From Sphingobacterium composti (GTDB lineage: Bacteria > Bacteroidota > Bacteroidia > Sphingobacteriales > Sphingobacteriaceae): a stretch of 64,000 bases of DNA. Position numbers and translations under genes: made by a program. A model generated the notes under the pieces. The model saw nothing but the letters and a program-made list of their open reading frames with translations. It was not told where the DNA came from and ran no database searches. The stretch covers positions 295 through 64,294 of the forward strand of contig NZ_WUQZ01000019.1 in assembly GCF_009829075.1 (NCBI RefSeq), written 5' to 3'. Numbering within the stretch: the stretch's first letter is position 1; each line of letters begins with the position of its first letter. Shown piece after piece: positions 9,757 to 20,534 of the stretch.

Positions 9757-12468
9757 CTAGTTCACATTATAATAATAAACCGTACGACCTAATCGACCAG
9801 TGCTATCCATACCCTCTACTACGACTTTGTACTTACCATTTCCGTCTGCATTGTAGAAATCTAATGTAGCCTTACCATTATCATCTAGCTCAACAGTAGG
9901 ATTCCAATAAACGGTAGTTCTATAATCATTTGTAGCTTTTTGCGCATCTGTTTCGTATTTCGGAGCATAGAATTTACGCTCTTTTATATATCCTAAAGGA
10001 AACAAATCAATTACATTGGTTTTTGGTAGCATAGCCTCAATCTGTGCCAAAGTCATACGAGGACCTTTAGGCTTTTCTTTTTTCGTAATGATAGACACTA
10101 CACCATCGTTTTGGTATAGGTTTCTTACTGTCCCTAAATCATCACGTGTAAAAATCTCTACGGCTTCTATTTCTGACGGACTAATTGAATTCAACGTATT
10201 TTCGTCAATTGGCATACCGTTCAAAAAGATCTGTACAGGAACACGGCTACCTTGATTATAACTTCTAGTCAAATAATATTTCAAGGTATTAGAATCGTAA
10301 GTAATTCCTGTCAACATTGTATTCAAACACATCGTCAATACATTACACCCATTGAATCGATCGCCCTCAATACGATGATCCGCCATGGAAAGTCCCGTTA
10401 ATGATGAAAATTCTTTACTTGTACGTTGTACTCTACGGTCTGCCGTTACAGTCACTTCATCGATTAAGATAGATGTTCTAAATTCATTTTTACTATTTGC
10501 CAAATAATTAGACATTTCTTTATCAATATTCAATACATCATTTGCTTTATATGGGTTATTTTCGTCAACGGAAGGAAAAAATGATTGATCCATATTAATG
10601 ACAATATTGCGGTAATTGTCATTACTACGCGCATTGATTATTACTTTTACCGAGTCAGGAAAGTTCAAATTTTCAAAAGCGAATCGCCCATTATTATCTG
10701 TGTACGTATCTTTGCGATATCCTCTAGAAGGTATAGAAAGCAACAATCCACCATTAGCGACTGTCTTACCTGTATTCAAACGCAATGTACCTGTTAAATT
10801 GATGCCTTGCTCTGGTAAAAATTCAGCACTAATTTTTGGATATTTTTCTGCGATTAAATCATCATACGAAAATCTTCTGAATCCTTGTGTCAATAATAAA
10901 GCATCTAGAGCTTCTTTACGATTGGCTACTGACTCATCAAAGTAATAATTCGGTTTCTCAATAAAACCTGTCAAATCCGAAGTCAACAATAGATTACTAA
11001 GAATTGTGTTCTCTTGGTGATCGTCGAATGGAGTTTTGGCTTCATCGATTACAGAGATGGAAAGATTAGTTGCAGATTTGTCCGATGTTATATTTACAAT
11101 ATCCAAGATGACTTTATCTTTCTTCTTATAAGCTGATTTGTCCGTCTTAACTTGAATAGCAAGATTTTCTGCGAAATCATGGAATACTAAACGCTCGCTA
11201 ATAGCTTTGCCTGAAGCAGTCATTAATGTAAATTGCATCAAGCCATTAGGCATTTCTTTTGCAGGAACGCTGATTACAGTGCTTGGATTTTTGATGGTTA
11301 CTTGCGCCCCATAAATTAAATGACCATTCATTTGTCCAAAAATATAATACGGATGATCTTGTATTTTACTCAAATACGTATCACTTGTAACTATTTCGAG
11401 TTGTACTGCATCGGCTGACGAATTCTTTAATGTTACATTAATCCCGTCAGACTTTACCGTGGGCAAATCATATGTACGCTCTTGTCCATTAATTGTGACT
11501 ATAGCTTTGTATGCCTCGTTTGCTGCTGGCACAAAATTGGTGTACCCCATACCTAAACCCAAATCTTCGAATTCAACTACAGTTGACTTTTTTGCATTTA
11601 TAATTTTTCCTTTTACACGGACACTTTTCCCGTGAGAATCAATTGCTTTAAATGCGATTTTCTTATCTACACCAGCCAACAATTCTCCACCTTCGGGGAA
11701 AAATTGAACATCATAATCTGCTAAGGCATTTTTTAAAGGGAAATCCCCCACCATCGCTGATTCGCCGTCAATCTTGACGATTAATCTCCCCTTCTTAAAA
11801 AGTTCTTTTTCCTTAGCAGAAAAAGAAATCGTTGCGCGACCTAGGTCATCAGTTTCACCTTTGCCTTTATCGAATGGGTCCCAACCATCTATGGTTTCCC
11901 AAGTGAGTTTCTTACGAGCCAATAAACCGCCGTTACTATCTCTAAATTGAATGGTTGCTTTAGTTTTATTTCCATCTGTGGCATAAGTAATCTCAGACCC
12001 TAGCTTTTTATTAATAGCATCTCCAACTGTAATGATCTTATTGAATAAATAATTTACATCAAAATTCATCATCCATTTAGTATAAGCTCTAAAACGGTAA
12101 TTATCTTGTTTTATGACCTGTGGGTCGAGTACATAAAATCCTTCACCACCATTGTTTTTCAATGGAATACGCAATGTTTGAATCAATGAATCTCTTCCAT
12201 TAATAATATCTACATAAGCAATTTTACTTGGATCGTATTCCAATTGATTGGTGTAAAGGTATGTCTTAAACCATAGGGTATCACCAACTGCATAATACGG
12301 CTTATCAAAATGAAGGTGTACCTTTTCTACAGGATATACACCTAAATATTTTTGTACACGCTCCACAACTGTATTTATTGGAATTCGAGGTAGTTCTTGT
12401 GCACGAAGGGAGTTGATTTGAATAATTAATAAAAAGAATACGGAAAATATAAGGTTTATCTTTTTCAT
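9757..12468 (-). CDS. Large secreted protein with MG2-like/carboxypeptidase-regulatory repeats and a TonB-plug-like domain
   Basis: 903 aa with a signal peptide (KKINLIFSVFFLLIIQINSLRAQ). The N-terminal part carries an MG2-type start (VEKVHLHFDKPYYAVGDTLWFKTY, about residues 45-70). Several Ig-like modules follow, then a carboxypeptidase-regulatory-like stretch (about 560-640), then a TonB-receptor plug-like region near 690-800 (VPVQIFLNGMPIDENTLNSI, IEAVEIFTRDDLG, GVVSIITKK). No beta-barrel follows, so it is not a full receptor. Bacteroidota encode many such proteins, possibly surface macromolecule-handling partners of barrels; the role is unknown. Confidence 0.85.
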   Translation of the reverse strand: MKKINLIFSVFFLLIIQINSLRAQELPRIPINTVVERVQKYLGVYPVEKVHLHFDKPYYAVGDTLWFKTYLYTNQLEYDPSKIAYVDIINGRDSLIQTLRIPLKNNGGEGFYVLDPQVIKQDNYRFRAYTKWMMNFDVNYLFNKIITVGDAINKKLGSEITYATDGNKTKATIQFRDSNGGLLARKKLTWETIDGWDPFDKGKGETDDLGRATISFSAKEKELFKKGRLIVKIDGESAMVGDFPLKNALADYDVQFFPEGGELLAGVDKKIAFKAIDSHGKSVRVKGKIINAKKSTVVEFEDLGLGMGYTNFVPAANEAYKAIVTINGQERTYDLPTVKSDGINVTLKNSSADAVQLEIVTSDTYLSKIQDHPYYIFGQMNGHLIYGAQVTIKNPSTVISVPAKEMPNGLMQFTLMTASGKAISERLVFHDFAENLAIQVKTDKSAYKKKDKVILDIVNITSDKSATNLSISVIDEAKTPFDDHQENTILSNLLLTSDLTGFIEKPNYYFDESVANRKEALDALLLTQGFRRFSYDDLIAEKYPKISAEFLPEQGINLTGTLRLNTGKTVANGGLLLSIPSRGYRKDTYTDNNGRFAFENLNFPDSVKVIINARSNDNYRNIVINMDQSFFPSVDENNPYKANDVLNIDKEMSNYLANSKNEFRTSILIDEVTVTADRRVQRTSKEFSSLTGLSMADHRIEGDRFNGCNVLTMCLNTMLTGITYDSNTLKYYLTRSYNQGSRVPVQIFLNGMPIDENTLNSISPSEIEAVEIFTRDDLGTVRNLYQNDGVVSIITKKEKPKGPRMTLAQIEAMLPKTNVIDLFPLGYIKERKFYAPKYETDAQKATNDYRTTVYWNPTVELDDNGKATLDFYNADGNGKYKVVVEGMDSTGRLGRTVYYYNVN

Positions 12469-12552
12469 CTATACAATGTATTTAGCTAAAAATACAAATT
12501 TTAAAATTCTTTAGGACATAATAGATGCTATTCTGTGTTATTTTAACAATTT

Positions 12553-14037
12553 TTATAAAAGAGGTGCCATCAGACGACATACTGAATCGGCTGCTCTTTT
12601 CCAACGCGGTCTAGATTTCCAAGCCCGAATAGTGAGTAAATCAGCATCTTGCTTATCTATTTCAAATTGTTGCGAAAGCTGCTTTGCAAAAGTGTGATCC
12701 GACACCACCGCAGCGATTTCATAATTAATATAGAAACTTCGAATATCGAGATTGACAGTACCAACAAAAGATAGTTTATCATCAATTACTGCCGTCTTAG
12801 CGTGCAAAAACCCTTTATTATATAGGTATACTCTCACACCACGTTCTAATAAAGGTTTTAGAAAAGAAAAAGAAGCATGTTGCACAAAGAATGAATCAGA
12901 AGTACTCGGCACCATGAGTTCTACTTGTACACCGGATGAAGCAGCAATTATTAATGCACGCTCCAATTCTTCACTAGGAATGTAATAAGGTGTGCAAAGT
13001 TGAATTTTTGTACTAGCCTCTCCTATTGCGATTAACAAAGCCTCCATATTAAATGGGCCAATAGAAGCTGGATCACTAGACACAAAACCAACACCCGCCA
13101 AACCCTTTACTTCACTATTATCTTGTAAGGCTTGCAAATAGCCATCTTCCAAATAAAAAGATTCTCCATCCGTTTGATTCCATGAATTCCAAAACGAAAT
13201 CTGCAATAGATTAATGGCTAGACCACGCACACGGAGTGAGGTATCACGCCAATACATTTTGGGCGGAGAATCGTCAGAATTTATATACTTATCAGAAATA
13301 TTAATTCCTCCAACATACCCTACACGTCCATCAATAACACAAACTTTGCGGTGATTTCGGTAATTTGAATTGGCAAGAGAGGTGAATGTTACGGGTAAAA
13401 AAGGGTGAAAATCAATTTTAGTTTTTTTCTTTCTACGCATATACTTCACCAAATCGGGAGAACCAAAACTGTCAACAATTAACCTAACCTTTATACCCTC
13501 ATTTGCCTTTTGTTCAAGAATATTTAAAACTTGTCCTCCAATTTTATCCAATTCAAATATATAATATTCCATGTGAATGGAATGTTTAGCTTCTTCCAAA
13601 TCCGATAGCAGATATTTGAATTTCTCCTCTCCATTTAGCAATAGTTGTACATCATTATTTAGTGTTGGTGAAGACAAACGTTCTTTTTTCATTAGGCGGA
13701 AAACCTTAGAAAGATCTCCAATGTCTTCGTGAATATCTTGTATAAATGATTCTATGATAGGATCTAGCTCTTTCCATTTCTTTTCCAAACGAATTGCTTG
13801 CTGCTTATTCAAGCGCTTTATTTTTTTGACTTTCACGAATTTTTGTCCAAAAAAATAATAAAGAAGCATTCCTACAACAGGTAGAAATACGATAACTAAT
13901 ATCCATGCTACAGTTTTAGTAGGATTTCTGTTTTCAATTAGTATGGCGCTTATTATACCGGCGTACAATAGCAATAGCGGTATCCAATACCAATTAATAG
14001 CAAATTCGATAAAAGGTTTTAACTGTTCTACTTGCAT
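12553..14037 (-). CDS. cls: Cardiolipin synthase (phospholipase D family)
   Basis: 494 aa. Two N-terminal membrane segments (about 15-65, with the PLDc_N signature ILIENRNPTKTVAWILVIVFLPVVG), then two PLD HKD motifs: NHRKVCVIDGRVGYVGGINI (about 228) and HAKTAVIDDKLSFVGTVNLD (about 413). Both motifs are complete. Joins two phosphatidylglycerol molecules to form cardiolipin at the inner membrane. Single gene with a convergent-type terminator between it and the downstream E2 gene. Confidence 0.94.
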   Translation of the reverse strand: MQVEQLKPFIEFAINWYWIPLLLLYAGIISAILIENRNPTKTVAWILVIVFLPVVGMLLYYFFGQKFVKVKKIKRLNKQQAIRLEKKWKELDPIIESFIQDIHEDIGDLSKVFRLMKKERLSSPTLNNDVQLLLNGEEKFKYLLSDLEEAKHSIHMEYYIFELDKIGGQVLNILEQKANEGIKVRLIVDSFGSPDLVKYMRRKKKTKIDFHPFLPVTFTSLANSNYRNHRKVCVIDGRVGYVGGINISDKYINSDDSPPKMYWRDTSLRVRGLAINLLQISFWNSWNQTDGESFYLEDGYLQALQDNSEVKGLAGVGFVSSDPASIGPFNMEALLIAIGEASTKIQLCTPYYIPSEELERALIIAASSGVQVELMVPSTSDSFFVQHASFSFLKPLLERGVRVYLYNKGFLHAKTAVIDDKLSFVGTVNLDIRSFYINYEIAAVVSDHTFAKQLSQQFEIDKQDADLLTIRAWKSRPRWKRAADSVCRLMAPLL

Positions 14038-14076
14038 CAGTAATAGACTCTATTCTGTATGCTAAATATACTATAT

Positions 14077-14111
14077 AAAACTAAAGCCTACAAAATGTAG
14101 GCTTTAGTTTT
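14077..14111. terminator. Terminator between cls and the E2 gene
   Basis: A 16-bp stem (AAAACTAAAGCCTACA with complement) and a 3-nt loop. It overlaps the stop codon of the E2 gene and serves that minus-strand transcript. Confidence 0.88.
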
Positions 14112-15477
14112 ATATAATCCGCTCTTTATCCCAATTTTCAAGATAATCGCCTACTCGTCTAAGGAAAGTACCGCCTAATGCGCCATCTATTACACGATGA
14201 TCGTAAGACATCGTCAAATACATCATATGACGAATAGCAATTACATCGCCATCTTCGGTTTCGATAACAGCAGGCTTTTTAGTAATCGACCCCACAGCTA
14301 GTATGGCTGCTTGAGGCTGATTAATGATTGGCATTCCAAAAATATTTCCAAAAGCACCAATATTTGTAAAAGTGAAAGTTCCACCTTGCGTATCATCTGG
14401 TTTCAACTGATTAGCACGTGCACGATTTGCTAAATCATTGACAGCCTTGCTCAATCCTACCAAACTCAATTGATCAGCATCTTTAATAACTGGCACAATC
14501 AGATTACCAGATGGTAGCGCTGCTGCCATACCTATATTAATATGTTTACGCTTAATAATTTTATAACCATCAACCGATACATTGATCATTGGAAAATCTT
14601 TTAATGCTTTGCTAATAGCTTCAATGATCAAAGGTGTAAAAGTAATATTTTCGCCCTCACGCTTTTTATAAGCATCCTTAACCTTATTACGCCACTTCAC
14701 CAAGTTAGTAACATCTGCCTCTACCACCGAAAATACGTGTGGCGAAGTATGAATACTTTGCACCATATGATCTGCTATAAGACGGCGCATACGATCCATT
14801 TCAATGATTTCGTCACCGTTCATACTTTTTACGACTTGAACAGCAGGTGTTTGAATTGGAGCTGATTTGCGCGTTGAAACTGGCTCAGCATTCAAGCTTG
14901 ATGAAAAAGACGCTTCTGTTGAGTTACTATTGGAAGTTCCAGCACGGGAAGCAATAAAGTCCAATACATCTTGTTTGGTTACGCGTCCTTCCGAACCTGA
15001 ACCTACAATATTATCTAACTCGAATTGTGAAACATTTTCCTGCTGCGCAATACTACGTACCAAAGGTGAGTAGAATCTTCCCTCAGAATGTTGTATGGGA
15101 GATATTTCTTCTACAGAATCCAACTGTTCTATACCCGGAATTGCCAATTCCTCCTTAATATAAGTTTCAGCTTTTTGCTGATCTACTATTATGTCACGTT
15201 CTTGTGCAGTATTTGATGATTCATTCTGTTCACCGCCATCTACTTCAATAAGAGCAATTGCATCTCCCACTTGTGCTACAGTTCCTTGTTCGAAAAGAAA
15301 TTCTTTCAACACTCCATCAACTGGTGAAGGTACTTCAGAATCCACCTTATCTGTAGCAATCTCTGCAATAGTATCATCTTCTTTAACCACATCACCAATG
15401 GATTTCACCCACTTTGTGATTGTTGCTTCCGATACACTCTCACCCATTTTAGGAAGAATCAACTTAAATATTGCCAT
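14110..15477 (-). CDS. Dihydrolipoamide acyltransferase (E2) of a 2-oxoacid dehydrogenase complex
   Basis: 455 aa. Lipoyl domain 1-78 with the lipoylated Lys44 in ATDKVDSEVPSP, a Gln/Glu-rich linker, a peripheral-subunit-binding domain (about 136-172; SPLVRSIAQQENVSQFELDNIVGSGSEGRVTKQDV) and a catalytic acyltransferase domain (about 225-455) ending with DHRVIDG (His427, Asp431 catalytic). The DKVDSEV lipoyl sequence resembles branched-chain (BCKDH) E2 more than pyruvate E2, but E1 and E3 genes are not adjacent, so the substrate stays open. Single gene. Confidence 0.93.
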   Translation of the reverse strand: MAIFKLILPKMGESVSEATITKWVKSIGDVVKEDDTIAEIATDKVDSEVPSPVDGVLKEFLFEQGTVAQVGDAIALIEVDGGEQNESSNTAQERDIIVDQQKAETYIKEELAIPGIEQLDSVEEISPIQHSEGRFYSPLVRSIAQQENVSQFELDNIVGSGSEGRVTKQDVLDFIASRAGTSNSNSTEASFSSSLNAEPVSTRKSAPIQTPAVQVVKSMNGDEIIEMDRMRRLIADHMVQSIHTSPHVFSVVEADVTNLVKWRNKVKDAYKKREGENITFTPLIIEAISKALKDFPMINVSVDGYKIIKRKHINIGMAAALPSGNLIVPVIKDADQLSLVGLSKAVNDLANRARANQLKPDDTQGGTFTFTNIGAFGNIFGMPIINQPQAAILAVGSITKKPAVIETEDGDVIAIRHMMYLTMSYDHRVIDGALGGTFLRRVGDYLENWDKERII

Positions 15478-15578
15478 ACTGATTTTGTGTTTTATGTTAC
15501 TAAATTAAATAATTAGGAATAGAATCCCTAAAAACAAAATATAATATTTTATATCCTCTCTTTAACAATAGAATATTT

Positions 15579-16823
15579 CTAAATGCTCTTGTCATCTACA
15601 TACATATTCCAAAGCATGGCATAGGCTTGAGCAACTGTTCTTTCAATGTTGATTAAACGATCATTATGAAAATGAAAAAGTTTTATTTTTGTTTGGTACT
15701 TTCCAGTTACCGCAATCCAAACCGTCCCCACAGGTTTCTCAGGAGTGCCTCCTCCTGGACCTGCAATACCACTGGTTGCAATAGCATAGTCCGCACCTGC
15801 CAATTTTTTTACACCTTCTGCCATCTCGATCACTGTTTGCTCACTCACGGCTCCATGAATCATTAATGTAGATTCTTGAACACCTAACAAATTTTGTTTG
15901 ATGCTATTATGATATGCGACAATTCCACAATCAAACATAGCACTTGCTCCCGAAATGGCCGTAATTCCTGCTGCAATACTCCCACCTGTACAACTTTCAG
16001 CGGTAGCAAATTTTAAATTGTCCGCACTAAAAGCTTCTACAATTGCTTGTTCGATAGTTACATCCTTTGTGGAAACTACATGCTCTTTCAATCGCTCTAC
16101 TAATTGTGCATGATAATAATCAATGCTTATTTGGGAGCCGCCAATTTGAGTTAGTCGCAATCTAACTAATCCCACTTTAGGTAAATAGGCTAATTTAATA
16201 TTATTAGGCAATGATTCTTCAATATCGACTATTTTTGCAGCTAAGAAAGATTCGCCCAGTCCTATCGTAATGATGTGTCGGTGTTCAATTGTTGATGATG
16301 AGACACGTGATGCTATTAAAGGTAACACCCGGTTTGTTATCAAAAATTTCATCTCAAATGGCACCCCTGGTAAGAAAACATAAAGTTTACCGTCTTTCTC
16401 TACTAACATTCCTGGTGCAGTTCCGACATCATTGAACAGCACCTGACACCCCTCTAATACATCGGCTTGTGCCTGATTCACCTCTGGCATTACTTTATCA
16501 GGAGCGAAGCGTGCAAATAATTTTTTTACATGTGCTAAAACCTCCGCATTCCGAACCAATTTTTTTCCGAAATAATTGGCTATAGTTTGTTTTGTGATAT
16601 CGTCCTTTGTTGGCCCTAAGCCTCCTGTCACGATAATCAATTTTGCTCTACTAGAAGCTTGATTGAGCGCATTAAATATTGCTTCGGCAGTATCCGAAAT
16701 TGATGTAATTTGATTAACTCGAATATTCATTAAATTCAATTGCTGTCCTATCCACGCGGAATTAGAATCAACAATCTGACCCAATAAAATCTCATCACCT
16801 ATAGTTATAATTTCTGCGTTCAT
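15579..16823 (-). CDS. cinA: CinA family protein: nucleotide-binding domain plus nicotinamide-nucleotide amidase domain
   Basis: 414 aa, full length. N-terminal MoaB/MogA-like domain (1-170; ITIGDEILLGQIVDSNSAWI, VTGGLGPTKDDITKQ) and C-terminal PncC-type amidase domain (about 255-405; FATAESCTGGSIAAGITAISGASAMFDCGIVAYHN, TSGIAGPGGGTPEKPVGTVWIA). Acts in pyridine nucleotide salvage by deamidating NMN; the N-terminal domain in relatives is an ADP-ribose pyrophosphatase. Follows the lptD-like gene in the same direction with 23 nt between stop and start positions on opposite sides, so cotranscription is possible. Confidence 0.94.
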   Translation of the reverse strand: MNAEIITIGDEILLGQIVDSNSAWIGQQLNLMNIRVNQITSISDTAEAIFNALNQASSRAKLIIVTGGLGPTKDDITKQTIANYFGKKLVRNAEVLAHVKKLFARFAPDKVMPEVNQAQADVLEGCQVLFNDVGTAPGMLVEKDGKLYVFLPGVPFEMKFLITNRVLPLIASRVSSSTIEHRHIITIGLGESFLAAKIVDIEESLPNNIKLAYLPKVGLVRLRLTQIGGSQISIDYYHAQLVERLKEHVVSTKDVTIEQAIVEAFSADNLKFATAESCTGGSIAAGITAISGASAMFDCGIVAYHNSIKQNLLGVQESTLMIHGAVSEQTVIEMAEGVKKLAGADYAIATSGIAGPGGGTPEKPVGTVWIAVTGKYQTKIKLFHFHNDRLINIERTVAQAYAMLWNMYVDDKSI

Positions 16824-16846
16824 AACGCATAGTTAGCAAAAATATT

Positions 16847-19504
16847 CTAATATGAATAATGACTATTACGTTTTGTCAATTTCAGATCCTGTAGGATTGA
16901 GGCTTTAGCACGTATGGTAATATTATAAGATTGGTATCTACCAAATGGAACCCAGCCCACCGACATATCCCAACAATGCAAATCACGATAAATAGAAAAG
17001 TTGGTCATGGCTACTTCCTTTTGACGGATGTCATATCCAGAATTAAACTGAATCTTCCACTTTGGGGTTACATTAATATCACCGTGTAAATTAATTGTCG
17101 CTGTATAATCACTACGCTCCCGTCTTTGCTCCGTATCAAATCGCTTGAAATACTGCAAACTAAACGATCCTGCCAAATTCCAAGGAATATTAAAATCCAC
17201 AAATGCATTCGGATCTCTACTTACCCTTGCCAAAGCTTCTGATTGCTCTTTGGTCATATTTGGCATTTGGTTACGCATGGAGTCAATATTATTATTTCGA
17301 CTTTTGTTTGCGTCTGGATTGAAACTATAATCAAACGATAAACCGAAATTTGTTAACCGTGCTAAACTACCATCTTGTACAGCAAACTTGTCTATGCGTT
17401 GCCCTTGATTATCCAATTGATAAGGATCCAAAGTACCGTTGAAATTCAAATTAATTTTTTCATTGAATAAACTGGTTCTTCCAGAAAAAGAGATCGTAGA
17501 AAGCTTCAAAGAGTCAGCGGCAAAATTATAGTTACCACTAAAGGTCAATCCTTGCAGAATTGGAATTTTCTTAAAAGCACCTTTTCCAGTTTCAGTTGAA
17601 TCGCCTTTGTTTCTAACTTTTGCTTCAATATTATTATCCACAGAAAATCCTATACCCATTGATTCACCCGCAGAAGGTCCACCAAACATTGCTCCTTCGA
17701 AAATAGAATATTTCCCTAATCGTCCATCTTGGTTTACCCATTCCCTATAAAATCCATATTTCGGATCTCCGAAATCTGGTCTATAATTGAAATTTATAGA
17801 GGGTGTTATGACGTGTCGTATAGCTTCTATTTTACCAATTTTCGGGTACATTCCATATACTTTCGTAGACAGACCACTCGACATAGAATAATCATACGCA
17901 CGACGAAATCCTCCAACAGTATCCTTTACATTAATATATCCATTGATTTCATTCGCTCTATAGTTACGAATTGTTTGTAGATACCAGCGTTCTGTATAAT
18001 TCACTGATGTATTAAATTGGAAATATTTGAATGCATTCAAACTCAAACTTACAGGGATATTGTGCTGAAAACCATTTGTAAATTGTTGCAACGTCTGCTT
18101 ACTAAAAAAAGTAGAATCTCCAGTTGACAACGAATTACGACCTTGCAAACTATAGCCCACTGTGATGCGTTGATACCATTTTTGTTCTCCTACACGATCT
18201 TTAGAGTCAAATGGATTGAATGTAGAGACGTTAAGTGAAAATTGTGGCAACTCTAAATCTACCTTACCAGTTGACATATCTTGCCTATGTGTGGCACTTG
18301 AAGTAAAATTTACTTTACCATCTGCAAACACTTTTCCATAACTAATAGATGATGACATGTTATTACGTGTCAACTCTTGATAATTGTATGTACTTCCCGC
18401 TCCAGAATTTTGAAAATATGACGATGTACCAAAGTTTACAGAAGCTGAGAATGAAGTTCCTGGATTAGCTTCTTGACGTTGCGTATGGTTCCAAGTTACG
18501 TTAAAATCCTTCGCTCTTTTATAATTATCAGACCCTTCAACTCCAGTAGGTGTCGAAGCGAAACGTATGTTAAAACCACCGCTATATTTATAATTAACTA
18601 AATAGTTTGTACGAATAGATGACTCCCATGCTCCTTTTGAATAAAAAGATCCGCGTAATTCAGAATCCCAATAATCATTAAAAGTCAAATACCAACCAAA
18701 ATCACGTAGTCCGAATCCACGCGTAACATCATCACCGAATGAAGGAAATAAAAATCCAGATTGCTTTTTGTTTGTTTTAGGAAAAAAACCAAAGGGAACC
18801 GTTAAAAATTTGAAGGGGATCCCTTGAACAACCAAATGAGGCCATTCGGCAATTACTTGCTTTGATGTTATTAAACCTTTTGGAATTGCAATTCCGAAAT
18901 GGGTATGCGGAAAAGGTAAGTCACATGTGCTATACATCGCGTGTTGAATGGACATTTCGTCGTAAATATTCTTACGCAAAACACGGGCTTGAATATATCC
19001 ACCATCTTCTTCAGTCATAATCCCAAAAGTTTTTCCTTCTTGCGATTTGTAGTTATATAGTAGAGAATCTACCGCCTTGGGTGTTTCATTGGGAAAGAGT
19101 ACAACTGGACGACCTACATATTTTCCTGTATGATCCGTCACACCACTTGCATAAAGCATATTGGTATTACGATCTAAACGTATGTAATCTGCCGAAAGTT
19201 CAAATTCTTGATATTTTACTTTTGCACCACTATAAAGATGTATTATATTTTTGCTGACTTCATTCCATGAAGAATCATTTGCAACAATTGTAACGACAGT
19301 CTCTAAACCGCTATCACTTTTCATGACAACAGTATCTTTACCATTGGTTAATTTTAAATGATTATTAGCCGTATCTGTAGGAAGAGATGTCGTATCTTGC
19401 AAAGTGATATTTGAAGACTGCGTACGGATAGTCTGCGAAAATCCCTCTCCCATTCCCGACACCAGGAAAACTAAAACATATAAAAAACTCGTTAGCGTCT
19501 TCAA
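16847..19504 (-). CDS. lptD: LptD/OstA-like LPS-assembly outer membrane protein
   Basis: 885 aa with a signal peptide (LTSFLYVLVFLVSGMGEGFSQ). An OstA-like N-terminal domain (about 90-180: IIHLYSGAKVKYQEFELSADYIRLDRNTNMLYASGV) is followed by a long beta-barrel (about 220-885) with an LptD-specific segment (KFLTVPFGFFPKTNKKQSGFLFPSFGDD). It is the Bacteroidota version of the protein that inserts lipopolysaccharide into the outer leaflet. Divergent from the amidase genes, with a 167-bp AT-rich intergenic region. Confidence 0.88.
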   Translation of the reverse strand: MKTLTSFLYVLVFLVSGMGEGFSQTIRTQSSNITLQDTTSLPTDTANNHLKLTNGKDTVVMKSDSGLETVVTIVANDSSWNEVSKNIIHLYSGAKVKYQEFELSADYIRLDRNTNMLYASGVTDHTGKYVGRPVVLFPNETPKAVDSLLYNYKSQEGKTFGIMTEEDGGYIQARVLRKNIYDEMSIQHAMYSTCDLPFPHTHFGIAIPKGLITSKQVIAEWPHLVVQGIPFKFLTVPFGFFPKTNKKQSGFLFPSFGDDVTRGFGLRDFGWYLTFNDYWDSELRGSFYSKGAWESSIRTNYLVNYKYSGGFNIRFASTPTGVEGSDNYKRAKDFNVTWNHTQRQEANPGTSFSASVNFGTSSYFQNSGAGSTYNYQELTRNNMSSSISYGKVFADGKVNFTSSATHRQDMSTGKVDLELPQFSLNVSTFNPFDSKDRVGEQKWYQRITVGYSLQGRNSLSTGDSTFFSKQTLQQFTNGFQHNIPVSLSLNAFKYFQFNTSVNYTERWYLQTIRNYRANEINGYINVKDTVGGFRRAYDYSMSSGLSTKVYGMYPKIGKIEAIRHVITPSINFNYRPDFGDPKYGFYREWVNQDGRLGKYSIFEGAMFGGPSAGESMGIGFSVDNNIEAKVRNKGDSTETGKGAFKKIPILQGLTFSGNYNFAADSLKLSTISFSGRTSLFNEKINLNFNGTLDPYQLDNQGQRIDKFAVQDGSLARLTNFGLSFDYSFNPDANKSRNNNIDSMRNQMPNMTKEQSEALARVSRDPNAFVDFNIPWNLAGSFSLQYFKRFDTEQRRERSDYTATINLHGDINVTPKWKIQFNSGYDIRQKEVAMTNFSIYRDLHCWDMSVGWVPFGRYQSYNITIRAKASILQDLKLTKRNSHYSY

Positions 19505-19671
19505 ATTTGAAAATTCTTATATTAAATTTAGCGCAAAAATAAACTATTAAGGACAAAAATAGTCAAAAAACAGCTAGATAAACATGTTATTTTTTTGAAT
19601 AAAATATTATACTTTATCTTTGTTGTTCAACAGTTTTTGAATCATCACACAAAAATGTCAAAAAAATAAAA

Positions 19672-20496
19672 ATGAAATTTATAAATAGTGTTAAATATAT
19701 TAGTTTCTACGTCTTAGCTCTTGCTCTTGTTTTAACAACTTCATCCTTCCATGTTGTATCTAATACTGAAATTGATCCTCCAAAAAAAGTATTTACAGTC
19801 GTACTTGACCCTGGTCATGGGGGCGCGGCATTAGGTGCAGTGGGACGTCGTTCAAAAGAAAAAGACATTGTTCTGGAAGTTTCTTTAAAATTAAAGAAAG
19901 AGCTAGAAGATAAATTAAATATAAATGTGTTGCTGACCCGTACTACAGATGTAGATGTTGCGTTTCGCACGCGCTCTGAAATAGCAAATAAAAATCATGC
20001 TGATTTATTTATTTCGATTCACGCGAACTCTGCCAATACTACACGTAGAAAAAATCCACAAGTAACGGGCACAGAAACTTTAGTACTAGGTTTTCACCGA
20101 ATGAATGAACAAGATGTTGCTATTCGTGAGAATGCGGATATGTTATTAGAAGAAAATTACGAAGAGAATAATGCGGATTTAATTGGTTTTGATCCAAAAG
20201 ATCCATCCTCTTATATTGTATTCAAAGTGATGAAGCGCCAATATCGAGACCGCAGCATCCGTTTAGCATCTTTGATGCAACATGAATATGCGACATCCAA
20301 TAGACCGAACAGAGGAGTAAAAGAACAAGGCTTGGCGGTTTTAGCGCGTGCTAGTATGCCGGCAGTATTGACAGAAATTGGTTTTATTTCTAGTCCATCC
20401 GAAGAAAATTATATGCTTTCGGAAGAAGGACAAACTGAAATAGTTAAAAATCTTTTCGATGCTATCAAAAATTACAAAGCGGCAGTAGAAAGATAA
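19672..20496 (+). CDS. N-acetylmuramoyl-L-alanine amidase (Amidase_3), first of two tandem paralogues
   Basis: 274 aa. N-terminal signal peptide or anchor (about 5-30), then an Amidase_3 zinc peptidase domain: zinc ligands in LDPGHGG and SIHANS with the Glu of EKDIVLEVS, and the catalytic Glu in AVLTEIGFIS near the end. Cleaves the amide bond between MurNAc and the stem peptide in the periplasm. The tandem gene at 20535 is clearly a duplicate (same block order, including FDPKDPSSYIVFKV), with 38 nt between them. Confidence 0.93.
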   Translation: MKFINSVKYISFYVLALALVLTTSSFHVVSNTEIDPPKKVFTVVLDPGHGGAALGAVGRRSKEKDIVLEVSLKLKKELEDKLNINVLLTRTTDVDVAFRTRSEIANKNHADLFISIHANSANTTRRKNPQVTGTETLVLGFHRMNEQDVAIRENADMLLEENYEENNADLIGFDPKDPSSYIVFKVMKRQYRDRSIRLASLMQHEYATSNRPNRGVKEQGLAVLARASMPAVLTEIGFISSPSEENYMLSEEGQTEIVKNLFDAIKNYKAAVER

Positions 20497-20534
20497 TGAA
20501 CTAAAGTCAAATTTGGTTGTTTTAAAAAGCTAAT